DNA of 64,000 nucleotides from assembly GCA_008933995.1 (NCBI GenBank), contig WARS01000007.1, positions 10,161,676 through 10,225,675 of the forward strand. Reading direction: 5' to 3'. Source of the stretch: Datnioides undecimradiatus (Eukaryota > Chordata > Actinopteri > Lobotiformes > Datnioididae). Of this stretch, positions 38,101 through 51,171 are shown one piece after another (position 1 is the first letter of the stretch; every line of letters starts with the position of its first letter). The translations under genes and the position numbers were made by a program. The notes beneath the pieces were generated by a model, which was given only the letters and a program-made list of their open reading frames with translations, made no database searches and was not told the origin of the DNA.

Positions 38101-41100
38101 ATGTGACGCAGGCTGGCTCGCTGACCAGTCAGTCAGGTGTGCCTAAAATGCATATTCACAGAACTAGTTTGCTATATATGCTGCAAAAATCACCGTCCTG
38201 TGGCATCAGGCTTGTCTGTTTTTGAGTTCTAACATCCTGTTTTCAGTGCACACCAACTTGTTAATGGTATTTCCTAAAATCAACTTTAATTTTTCTTAAA
38301 TGACGTGCGGCCATTAACCACTAACCAATAAACCACTGCTTTATTCTTTCTTGTTTTATGACCTTCAGAAATCTTTTAACATGCTTTTGCTCATAGCATG
38401 TTGAAAGATTCTCATTTGACCAAGGGACTCAACAATTTAATGAATTAGCTTGAGTTTTCATTGCAATTACATTTTTTGTCCTACATTATTGTTTTGTTTT
38501 GTTTTGTTTTCAGATATCCAATCACCTTCCCCCGTCCCGGGTGTGCAGGTGATCTGATTAGTAGACCAGGAGTACGAACGTATGGCATCCGCGACCCCAC
38601 GGAGAAATATGACGTCTACTGCTACGTAGATAAACTAAACGGTAAACACATGTTCAAAGTTCAAGTTCAAACAAATACAGTTAAAGGAATAGTTCTATTT
38701 ATTGTCTATGTAAAGTACAGAGTGGCTGTAGTTAGTCTAGCTTAGCATAAAGAGTGGAAGTTGGGGGAAACAGCTTGTCTGCCTCTGTCCCAAGTACAAA
38801 AATCCACTTTCCAGCAGCTTTCCAGCTTATTGATAAACATGTTGTTTGTATGTATATGTATTACTAAAACCTTTACCATAAGAATGTATTAACTTTGGAT
38901 TAAGTTTGTATGTTTGTGTCCCCTGAAGGTGAGGTCTTCTATCCTCTCTCCATCAACGATAAACTCACCTTCCAACAGGCGAGAGAGGAGTGTGAGAAGC
39001 ACGACTCTGTGTTGGCGTCACCTGGTCAGCTGTTTGCAGCATGGAGGGCGGGGCTGAACCGCTGTGACTACAGCTGGCTGTCCGATGGCAGCGTCCGCTA
39101 CCCCATCACCATCCCTAGGCCTCAGTGTGGAGGAGGCCTGCTGGGGGTTCGCACACTTTACAAGTATGAAAACCAAACCGGGTACCCTGACCCAACTGAC
39201 ACATATGGAGTCTTCTGCTTCAAAGGTGAGATTGAAACACACACAGATACAACTCTGCTATCAGGTTCCTCCACTGTCTGACACTGATTCCCCATCCTCA
39301 GGTATTCATAATATGGGGGGAGACAGGCTGCAAGAGTTCATACTTTTCTTCCAGCCAGAGCAAGTTCCTGCTTTATCTTTGACCTACTGTACTAACTGTA
39401 GCTGTGCACAGTTTAATGAGCAATGAAGGCTTATTGATGACATATTAGGTGCACTCACTTTCAGTTGGACCTATTAATACAGTTGTTTGTAGTAGTATAG
39501 TAATAGATCGAGGCCCTCGTCCTACCTAACCGACTCAATCGAAAGCACGCACAACTTACCAAAAAACACCTCAATAAAAGTATTATGAGAACACCTTTAA
39601 ATGTCCAAACCATCTTTGGGAGAAAAAATGTATTTTACTCATGCACCATCTGCTAACAAGTAGGGGTGGGGTTAATGACCCATGCTGCAGCGATCCACTA
39701 GGGGGCGATGGATATATTTTTTGGCCTGAGTTTTGGGGAGCCGTCATCCTGCCCATTTTTATTTACATTCTGTGCTATTGACCCATTGCTGCGTTCCCAG
39801 TTCTGAACAATTCATTTTAGTTAGTTAGAATTACGAAGAAGAATAATGACTAAGGTTTAAGAAAACACAATTCAACACTGAAAACCTCTTTTCATGCGAA
39901 GGAAAACTTTCTTACAAGAAACTGACTCTGGAAAAAATGTATAATTTGGAACATTGATTTCAGGATTAAGTCCTGTTAGTTTAAGGATGCTGCCTTGCAC
40001 TAAAATTTGTGAGTTATATTTTTACAAGGAACCTTCTCAAGGAAAATCTTTATGGATTTAGATTTATGTGTCCAGATTCAGTGGTTTACTCCCTTCCTTT
40101 CTCAGCAATGGCACACATTTAAGTCAAAGCTGCACCTTTCTGCAAGCATCAGACTGACCCTCCTCCAAACTTACAAATCACTGACAGATCTGACTCATGA
40201 AATTGCAAGAAACCATAGCTCACTACATAAACGCTGAGGTGTGTTGCAGCACAAACACAGCACACTTTGCAGATGTTTAAAAGCAGCAGAGAGTTTAGAA
40301 GTGGCAAAAGAGAAAGATGACAAAGAACAAACCCAAACAAGTGAAGAATAAACTCCCACTGCCCTGTTTATGGAGGGGCACGTATTTTTATGAGGGGAAA
40401 ACCCAGCTCATGCACTCTAACATAGATACAGCTGAAAGGGGACAGGTCCCTAATGTTTCACAGCTGGACCCTGCCCAAACACAGACAGAGAGACAGACAG
40501 CCAGAGAGAGGGAGGGAGGAGAAGGTGGAAAAGAGGGGGGAGTACCGATCTAGTTCTCCCATAAGTAACATCATCATTAAAAAACACTCCAAAACTCTTT
40601 AAAAGAGAGGTTAGGTTAGTCCGTGTAGTGTAAAGTAGGTATGCAGCAAAGGAACCACTTATACACTTCAAGTATGATTCTTTACAGATGATATAATTGC
40701 AAACAGTCACGTGTTTGGCAATGTAAAGGTACTTTCTGAACCTGGAATCTGCGTAATGTGTTCTGCCAGGCATTAACTGAGGTGGCGGTGCAGTAGGAGA
40801 GAAGTAATGTACAGTAAAGTGACAGTATGAGGACAGACCCCAGCCCAGCCAGATGACTATAGCTCGCCAAACACATGACATCATATCTGGGCAGGGCTGA
40901 ACATTCAGCCAGGGTCTCCCTCATGCTGCGAAAGACCAGACCAGGACCACAACTAATCCCAGAGACTGCAGGCAGTAAACACCTTTAGTAAGTGCAGGGG
41001 TGGAAGAAGAACTCAGAGCCAATACTTAAGTAAAAGTACAGAAGTATAATCAGAAAAAATGTAGTTAATGTATCAAAAGTACTTGTTTTACAGTAAGAAG

Positions 41101-44100
41101 ATGATGATAATGATATTACCTGCCTTTAAATCAATGCATATGTATTATCTTTATATTTTTGCCTTTATTTCATATAGATAAAATGCAGTTAGGTAATTTA
41201 CTCCCGTGGTTCCCGGCCCTGATAAATCTAAACAGTTTTCAGGTGATCAATGCAGGGGGAAAGGAATCACAAATTAGTCTAGACAGATATCTCTCTAGAT
41301 GAACTGCTATCAACTGATAGAAATCTGAAACGATACAATTGGTGTGTTTCTATCTACCTCTATCTGCACATTTTTCATTTGTGTTTAGATAAATGACTAG
41401 AAATGCTGGAAACTGAAACAAAGGAAGTTTATATATTGCAACAAAGCTGTTCATCTTGGTTGAGGTGGAAAAGTTGGCGTAAAGATATGTACTGATAAAA
41501 GCAAAGTGTGACAAATTTCACTGGAAACAGACTTAGGGGATAAATGATGACGTACATCAAACGTATGACTTAAACAATCATCAAATTTGTGTGGCGCGAT
41601 CAGGAAGCTATGACTTTCCTCACATGATAAACACATGGAACTAAAAGGAATGTCATATTTCCATCATGTTTTCCACACGATTTTTCCCTTGTTTGAGCTT
41701 TGACTGGAACTCTGTCAATGACATCATCTTGTTGTGTCCCCTTCTTCTGCAGTAGTTTAATTGCACCATGTGGAGAATCAGCTCCATCAGCTTTTTATCT
41801 GCATTTACCAATGAATCCTTATTTGCAGTAGTCGATAGAAGCAAGCATTCATTTGCATTTTCAGTAGCTGATTTTCTGAACATTTGGTATGAAATTTGGA
41901 TGTAAACTTAAGGGGTCAAAATCAATGTATACAAACCAGCGAGTCAGGAAGTAAAAAGTTCAATGTTTCCTCTGAAATGTCATGGAGTAGATGGATGAAG
42001 TAGCATAAGCTAAAAGTACTCAAGCAAAGTACCTCAAAATTGCATTTTATACTAAGTAAATATACTTTCTTTACATTCAACCACTGCATATGTGCATGAA
42101 GAAGAGGAAACTATAGTGGGAAAAGTGGAAAACTCAGAGGGAGAAAGAGAAAAAGGGGACCCCATCTAACCCACCACACCCACCCTTCCCGTTCGTCCAT
42201 ACATGCCTCTGACAGCCAGGGTGGGATGGAGGGGAGTCAATTGCGTACCGTTTATTAAAGCATTATGTCAGTGACGTTCAAAGCCTGCTGCTTACTCCCA
42301 AATCACTAACTATATGAACTCAGCACTTAGACATACACAAAGAGCAGCATTGTATGTGTGTTTGGGAGTCCGATTTCCTGTCTTTTCTCATATGGTATGT
42401 ATTCCATCATAATGAGATATAAATCTTTGCTAGCATCACAGGCTATTTTGAAGAGGTCTTTACAACAAAAGCCTTATGGTCTGCTCAGAATTGGATGTGA
42501 AAAACACAGATTCAGGCTTCAGCAAGAGAAGCCAGGTCAACCAGCTATTGTAGAGTCTAATAGAAACAGCTGAAGTATGTATTTATCTGTTAGCTGGCTA
42601 ATAAAATATTCTCAGATATAATTCCGACATAACCAGTCAGATATAATTTCTGGCCACATTCAGGCCTTCATCAGTGACTGTTGTTATTCTGACATCACAG
42701 CAGTCTCCAGGCCGGACATGGTTTTATTTTTGACAGGTGACTTCATGTTTCAAAAATCAAAGCTGCTACATTTCCTTTTATAGCCCACTGCAAGCTAACA
42801 GCAGTTTGACAGCTGCATGGTTAGTGTTTTCCATATAGCACACGTTTATTTTTTTAATGAGTCATGACAATACTGAGTCATTCTGTAAACATTTTGTCTT
42901 GGATATAACTGATGTTAGCTTAAAATGACTGGGCCCAGACTTTTTTTCTCAGACTCTGATCATTTAGTCCACTGACGACAAATTACGTGTACTTTACTGT
43001 GGATCATTTCCCAGAACATATCAGGAGTTTTTCGGTTGATTTTCTCCAAACTCTTTGTTGGTGTCAAATCCATTGCCATTAGATATTTGAGACTCAGATG
43101 ACTTGACTTTACTCCTAATACCTTGGTCATGGATTTCAGAGAAGATATCAGGCAGTTTAATTACAAAGTGATCCAATTCCAAAAAACATCAACAAACATC
43201 CCATCCCATTAGTTTATGTGTAATGCTAATTGACAGTTAGTATGTTTGCTACTACACACAAGAATGGTATAAAAATAATAAAATGACACTGCTCTTTTAC
43301 AGCTTTCAATTTTTTTGGACTTAATTGTTTTAACTCTCTTGATACAAAACAATGTTTTATACCCTTAGAAATATGTAACTACTGCTTTGCAGTTACAAGT
43401 TATGCGGTAATGAATGTGTATGTGAAAAAATATTTTGGGGTATCGTGTGATCCTGAAGTATCAACTGTGGCCACTACAGTGAAAGTGTCTCCCAGCCCAT
43501 TCCTGGTTCAGCACTGTTTCTTCCTGAGAGTTTTCTAACCCTGACTCACTGGTGATCATCATTACCAGTAAACTAGCCTTCAATAGCAGAACTAAGTGCA
43601 CAAGAGCATTACAAACTGATAACAAGCATTGCAACAAACCCAGATGATAAACACAGAAACTATTTTCCTGTCTGGCAGCAAATTTCTCCAGAGCTTGAAG
43701 TTTCAAAACCCCCTCTCTGCTTCTCTATTTGCTCTCTTACAGCTAAACTACCAGAACTGACAACCACAAGTCCACCAATGACCCCTGCAGAGTATAAACC
43801 CGACAGCCCCACATATGCCTCCCACTCTTCAACACCCGCACCACTCTTAGACCCTGAAAGAGCTGAAATTCAAGCAAGAACACCATATCCTGTCACATAT
43901 TCAGAAACAGATAGACCACACACAGTGTCAGCAGACCAACATGGAGCACCCCACACTGAGACAGACCACACCACAGTCTCTGTGACCCCCATTCCAGTGT
44001 ATGATGACTATGATGTTCAAGATTTTAATGACTCACACAAGGTAGAGTCTATACCAGTTAGAGGAGACATTCTGAGCCTCATGCAGTTCCCTCCTTTACC

Positions 44101-47100
44101 CACCACCCGCTCACAACCTGCACACCTTGACATCTCCCATGGGGGAGAGGAGGGAGGCCAGGCAGGGTCAGGCCGAGGTGAGAGCAGTGGCAGTGGGGAG
44201 GGAGGCAGCAGTGATGACAGCTCCAGTGGAGCTGAGGTGGTAGCATTGGTGACCCCAACACAGGTGTGGGTGAAAACCACTTCAAGACCAAGTTTGCATC
44301 TAGAGACCACAACAGAGTCAGAGCAGGGACTGAAAACAACTTCAAGAACATCAGAGACTGCCTCAGACCATGTCACCCCTGGCCCAGGACTAGGAATGGA
44401 AGCCACATCTAGACCACAGGAGCATGTAGAGGTTGCTCCAGACAGTGTCACTCCTGGACTGGAAACCACATCCAGACCGGAAACCACATCCAGACCATCA
44501 CAGTTCCCAGAGATGACTCCAGAGGTGGTCATCCCAGCAATTCACACCACAGATCAAGGGTTGCCAGCTGCAACAGCAGAGGTGGGTCAACAACCTGCAG
44601 TTGTTTTTAAAGAGGATGTCACCCATGGAACTACACTGACATTTGACCTGGACCAATCACCGGCCTTTCCTGTGGATGGGGATTCATCAGCCAAACCACC
44701 TTTCCATCTCATCATCGTCAATGTGCATGACAAAAATCAATCAGGTGAGTCAAGGCAGGGACGCACCTTACAACTGCAAATGAACAGTTGGTGTTACAGA
44801 TTACAAAATCACATAATGTTTGATGTGGAAAGAGTCTAGTCAAGTCATTCTCATGGAGATTTTTATATAATAATAAATAATTACCCACCCATGTTTTGGC
44901 ACGAGAACCAGAAACAGTTTTGTTCTTGCGAGATTTGCATGTTCTTCTGCCTCCAGAGCTCCAGTGGTTACTGACCAGTAGGTTTATCCTCAAAGACTGT
45001 TCAAGTTGGTAAAACCAATCTTTGTATGGTTCATCCAGCCCCTGTGGGTTTTAGCTAGTCGTAATGTTTGTTTTGAGGTTTAAAATTATCTTTTTTTTTC
45101 TCCCCAGTTTCTTAGTCAGAGAGTTGCCACTGACCGTCAGATCTGATCACCTGCAGGTCTTGGAGGGAAAATAATCTTTGATTGTTGACTATTTAGTCCA
45201 AGAGAACTTTTTACTGGAAGTGTACAGTGCAGTGTAGCAAATGTAATCATGCCTTCTGTATAGACCTTGTCACTCAAGCCACTCTGGGGTTTTGCTGCTG
45301 CAGCTTTTGATGGCTTTGCTACTTTTAGTAAATTGTTGTATAACTGAGTTTGCTGACTGAATAACTCTTTACTTGTGCTTCAGTTGCACCGCGATTAACT
45401 TGGAAAAGTTACATTTTGTTCATCCACAGCGTGTCCTTTAAAACACTTGGATGAAAACCCATATCAGTTGCATTTCCAAAATCAGTAAACAGTTACTTAC
45501 ATACTTTTACCACCATTTTCCATCTGTGGTATGGAACTGTACAAAATACTTCTCAGATGGTTTGTTGTCAAAATTATCTGTTGACAGTTTTCTAGTTTGT
45601 GCCATTTTGCAGAAACAAGGACAACAGTGGTCTAGTTTCTTACTCAGGCATGTTGACAGACAGCACACTTTAAGACCCCCCACCACACACATACACTGAC
45701 TGGAGTACATGGAGGGACATGGATCCTTACACTGTGTGAGTGTAGCTTTTTGACAAATTGTTGCAATCTGTCAGTTGTCAAACTGCTTACTAATATGAAT
45801 CGTTGACAATGCCCCAAGTTAATAAAGAAACACTGCTGGCAAACCATAGCCCATTATAGATGCGATGGCATTTAAAGTCAGACCCTCTGAGTGTGGTTAC
45901 TGTAGAAGACCAGTACAACCAGTGTTACTTACTAGTCTTCTGTTTGACATCATTAACCTTGACTGAACTACAAGTCATATTTCCACTTTTTTTTTTTGCT
46001 CCAATGTATTTCCCCCCTACACCTATCGAAAACGTTTTGTGCTGCAGGACCCAACCGTCTCACATTTCACATGAAACAGTTAGGTCTTTCAGCGAGAACA
46101 TTCATCTCTCAGAATGACCTCATGATTGTTACGTTATGCTGTCGGGGACTTTACAGTAATCTGCTGCGGCTAATTTAGTATTGTTTCTTGTCTACGTAGG
46201 AAACGACTAATGGTTTGTTACCTTTATATTTGCATGCTGACAGATTCTCACACACAAACACAGACACATAGTGTTTGCAGAGCCAGATGTGGAAAGTTAT
46301 GAAGTCAGTCATCTCTGCTCAGCCAATTTTGTAGCTAAACATATTGTAAACACATCACAGTGTCTCCAGTGGGAAAACAGCAGAACCTCATGAATAGTCA
46401 AACGTATCCGTGCAAATTACTTTCTCCCTTCACCTTTTTAGTTTGAGTGATTAACTTCTGTTCACTTTAACAGGCATGTTTAACTAGAAGTGTGTTCAAC
46501 TTCCAAGTCTAAATATCTGTACAAAGACCTGGTGACAAACCACAAATTGTTGACCATTATTCCCCTTTCTCTAGGGAGCTGCCTGAATTGCCATAACTAG
46601 ATATTTTGTCAAGAATAATCACAATACCACAATCTCTTTCTTTCCCAATATTTGTCTATATTACTTGTGTTTTCAACATGGAGGTATTACTGAACACCAG
46701 GCACAAGCCCAGGGGCCTCCAAAACCTGAATATGGTTAAAGTGACCAAGTTTCTTGTTGGAAAGGCCCTGTGCTCAGTATAGTAGGGAGGGTTTGTTGGA
46801 TCCATATTTTTGGGGGAGGAAATTTAAAATACGCTAAAAAGCTTTTTGTTTCACTGAGTCTTGCCACTATAAGGGTGAAACACCAGCTTATATGTATTGT
46901 ATCTAAATATATAAATCTTAACTTTTGAACTATACGTATTACTATCTGCTCAATGAGCTGACAGATATGAGAGGGGTATTAATCTTTTCATTTCAATTCC
47001 TCAATATGTTCCTAAGTATAGTACGTAGAGTACATTTACTTAGTTACATTCCACAGTGGCTGCTCCAGTGAGCAGTTCATGTCAGAAAAGCAAGGGACAA

Positions 47101-50100
47101 CACAGTAAATGCAGGGGCCACTCACGCTCCCCCATAAGCTCACTCAAATTACAGCATTCATGTGTTCGTTACCCCCCAGGCAAGTGGTGCCATCTTCCAG
47201 GAGCTGTGTTTATTATTGAAAGACTGGGGGCATATTCAGTTGCAAAGGTAATATATCATCACATGAAGCGGGTTCTGATTTGTGTGAGGCCCACCGACTC
47301 ACTGTTTCCACGTCTTGAGGAAATTAGGAAAATTGAAGCATTGACTGTTTTAATGCAGTATCAAGTTCTCAGTTGCACAGAGGCTTTTTTGACTTTGGGC
47401 AAGATGTTGAGGCCAACGTATGTTAACTAGTTAGATTAGTCCATTTCAAAAGGGAGCTCCCAAGCCGTTCACAGCATGTCTCAGGTCTGTGTTTGCGCCA
47501 CATTTTGCACATTTTTACTCCAGTTCCCACGATATGGTTTCCATGTGCACGAGCCTTAATGAAAAGAAAGCTGACTGTTAACTAGCCAGATATACACTTT
47601 GGCTTGTTTTAATAAGCATTAGAAATGAGATCCTGAAAAACAACAACTGAGACATTGAACCATGAGAGAGCTGTTTCTAGACTGACTATCAAACCTCAGT
47701 ACTTTTTGGGGACTGACCGAAATTTGTTGAACCCAGTATTGTAAATTGTCTAACCAAACCAAAAGTTGACAAAGCTGTAGTTGTGCATTCAAAGTCATAT
47801 AGACATCATATAGACATCAAAACATTTTCAAATTGCATCAGTGTAGGATTATACTAAAATAAAGAACAAATCATTATTTTTATTCCTTTGTTGTCTGTAA
47901 TTGTTTTACTTGACCGTTGAACTTGGCGTCTTATTTCTCCATTTCCTGTTTGTCCCCAGTTGACCATATCCTGGACATCTTGAACCATCCTGTGAGCAGC
48001 ATCAGTGGCTCTCATTCCCATTTCCCCCAGATCACTGACCTTTCACAAATAACCAGTGAAGCTGTCCAGGGCAGTGGAGACATTGATCCCCTCGAACCTT
48101 CTCCCATCAACCTCCCGCCAACTGTCAGCTTTGTCAATGGAAAACATGAGGTACCATCCATGCAATACAAATAAATGTTTAAAATTGGGTCTAATTTTTA
48201 TGGTTCTCCATCATTATCTTGGGTATGATAACACTGTACTCTCCCAAGTTAATAGAAGAGATATTTGAACATAGTCAAGACATGAAACAGGTCAACTCAT
48301 AAAAAGCTTAGCTTTTTATAAATTCTGATGTGCATGTTTGTCTGGTTTGTTATAGCTGTTTACTTACCTTGTTTTGTCAGTTTTTTGTGGGATTAATTTA
48401 GTGCATACATGTATGAATGTTTTCTGTTCAAGAACTGATAATAGTAGCAAACAAACATATGATGGTATATGCTTTGCTAGTCAGGAGCTATGGTGTGGGA
48501 TTCTGAAGATTTCATCAAGTCTGAGTATGATTTTGCATTGAAAAAATAACAAAGTCCAATCATTTAATTGCGATTCTCTTTTTTTCCCATAAATATAATC
48601 TTTTTGCCATGGCTTGATGTTGTTTGCAAATATTACATTTTATTTAGCTTTAGATTAGTTTTTGATTAAATAAAAACATTTATAGGACTGATGTCCAAAC
48701 CTACAAAATCAAGACCAAAGTTGTAACAAACTGGAATGATTCTTCAACGACACCTTGCAGATTCTCTTTTTATTTACTCATGTAGCTACTCTTCTGATCT
48801 TTCAGGTGACATTAGAGCCTGAGATGCCAGAGGAAGCCAGAGGAGATCAGTTTGAGACAGCCACTCCTGTTAAGGTAGGCGAGGTGCAGGTGGAAGAAGA
48901 AGAAAGGGTCGAGGAAAGTGTGACTCCCTTTGACTACGGTGCCATAGAAATCCACACTGAGGAGACACCTACAGAGGAAACCAGTGATGCAGTCACTCAT
49001 CCTACAGATACATACCCAGATGCAGTTACAGACTCGGAAATTGATGTCAACATGGTCACTGATGTTTTTACTGATTTAGACGGAATGAAAACTCAAGAAC
49101 CGGGTGATCTTACAGCCACAAGAACCACCACCATGACCCCACAAACACTTCCTGTCTCATCACCAGCATCCACCACTCCATCAAGCCCACCCCTCTCCAG
49201 TGTCTCCCAACCTGTCACTGATGGGGTCTCCACCTATGAAGACATGGAGGGCTCTGCAAGCCGTGGCACTGATGACGAGGCCGGTGCCGTGCAGGAAGGC
49301 TCTGCAGATGACGTTCTGCCCACCCCGGCTGCAGGCAGCCAGTCTGGTGTGATGACTGATGAGACAGAAATTGGAGGGACAGAGCCTCCTACTTTTATCC
49401 CAGACACACAAGAGAGTGTGTCACAGGAGACCACCACACAGTCCCAGACAGAAGAAACTGAGGGGTCTGCCTCTGGAGAAGATGAAGCTTCAGGACAAGA
49501 TGTTTACCCACCAGAGACACCCAGGTTCACTAATACGCTACCAGCAATTTATTCTACCCCTCAAACCCAGCAGCCTCAACCTGCAGCAGGTACCAAAGTC
49601 ACAGATGGGCCTGTGGGTATACAGACTGTGGACACAGTCACAGAAACAGGCTCAGGTGTGGAGCAGCTGTCTAGTGAGGGGGAGGTTTTTGGGGGACAGG
49701 GTGGTCTGGTTGACCTTCCTACAGAGGTCACTGTTACTATTTTACCAGATGTGGCAGCTGTAACTTTTGGAGGCAAAACCACAGTGACCACAGACACTAA
49801 GGGTATAACTTCAGAGCCGAGCACACCAAAATACTCTACAAACCCCCCTGTTGCTGCTACAGATGATAAGAAACATCCCGCTGTAACAACTGAGCCTGCA
49901 CCCACAACCCCTGAAGACGACACGTCACACCCCAGTGAGCTTTACAGACCCCAGACTGAGCAATCCACCACAACCTCCATGCAGTTTGTAAGCCAGTCGA
50001 CACTTTCCACAATGTCGCCCTTGTACACTTTCGACCACAGCTCCCAGTCTGTCCCCGAGTGGGCTTTGATCCCTGACCCTGCTTCCACTCCTCTACCAGA

Positions 50101-51106
50101 GGATGATTCTGTGGACTATGACAGAGAGCTTATCCCTTCTCTGGTGGAGTCACAACCACAGATACCAGAAGAGACTCTGGCCACAGAGCAACCAGAGAGT
50201 GGCACTGACTCAGCGTTTTCTTTGGAAGCAAACACTGTGAATGTCAGAGGTACATGAACTTCACTGTTAATGGTTTGTTCTGATGTACTACAGTGTTGTA
50301 AACATCACATTAGCGTTTTTTACTGGTTTACCTCCCCATGCCTAGCTGAAGGCATGCCAGTAAGTGAAATCAGCAACTGTAGTGTTTTAGCCTCCACCAA
50401 TTGCAAAACCTCCTTTATTTTATAGTCTTGCCGTAAGCCTTCCAATATACACATACAGTTCACATAACTGTAGAAGATTTCAAAATTCACTGTAATTCCT
50501 TTTAAAATAATAGGTCTTATATGTCAAGCAAGCAAAATGAGATAATTTCTTTATGCCAACTGTCAATTTTGCCTCCAGCAGATTAACGCTGACATTAGCC
50601 TGGAGTCTAATATTTAATACACACACTGTTAGAAGTAACCCCGGGTATGTAGTCAGTAAGACACTGTGCTCACACACAGAGAACACAAACTGTTTAAACA
50701 GTTTTTTGCTCTTTTGTGTGTGATTTTGTAAGGCTAGAAAGGAGACATGACCCTGCAAACTTTTACAGAGCATTTGTTTTTTTACAGACCCATGCACAAC
50801 ACTCAACCTGTGTGGAAATAGAAAACAGTAATCTGCTGTGGCTAGTTGCTGTTGCAAAGCTATGATTGGATGATCTCAGCTCAGGACAGGGGGTTTAGTG
50901 AACAGTCAATTATTAAGAACCACTGGGCTAAGCTAATGACACGGTTACTGGAGTGATTTTATGGGTTTCCTTTTGCGTTGTTTCATTTGTGTAGATCTCC
51001 TGCCCTGCTCAACCACTGTGTGTCAGAATGGTGGTTCTTGCTACAAGAAAGGAGCCCAAAATATCTGCATGTGTGCACCTGGATACACTGGGCAGTACTG
51101 TGAAAC

Positions 51107-51171
<65 letters not shown>

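Noticed and set aside
47180..47247. Exon-like open stretch (AG before, GT after) inside the intron between GAG-alpha and GAG-beta
   Set aside because: 68 nt, enters in phase 1 but leaves in phase 0, which does not fit exon 47960 (needs phase 1). No homology to versican.
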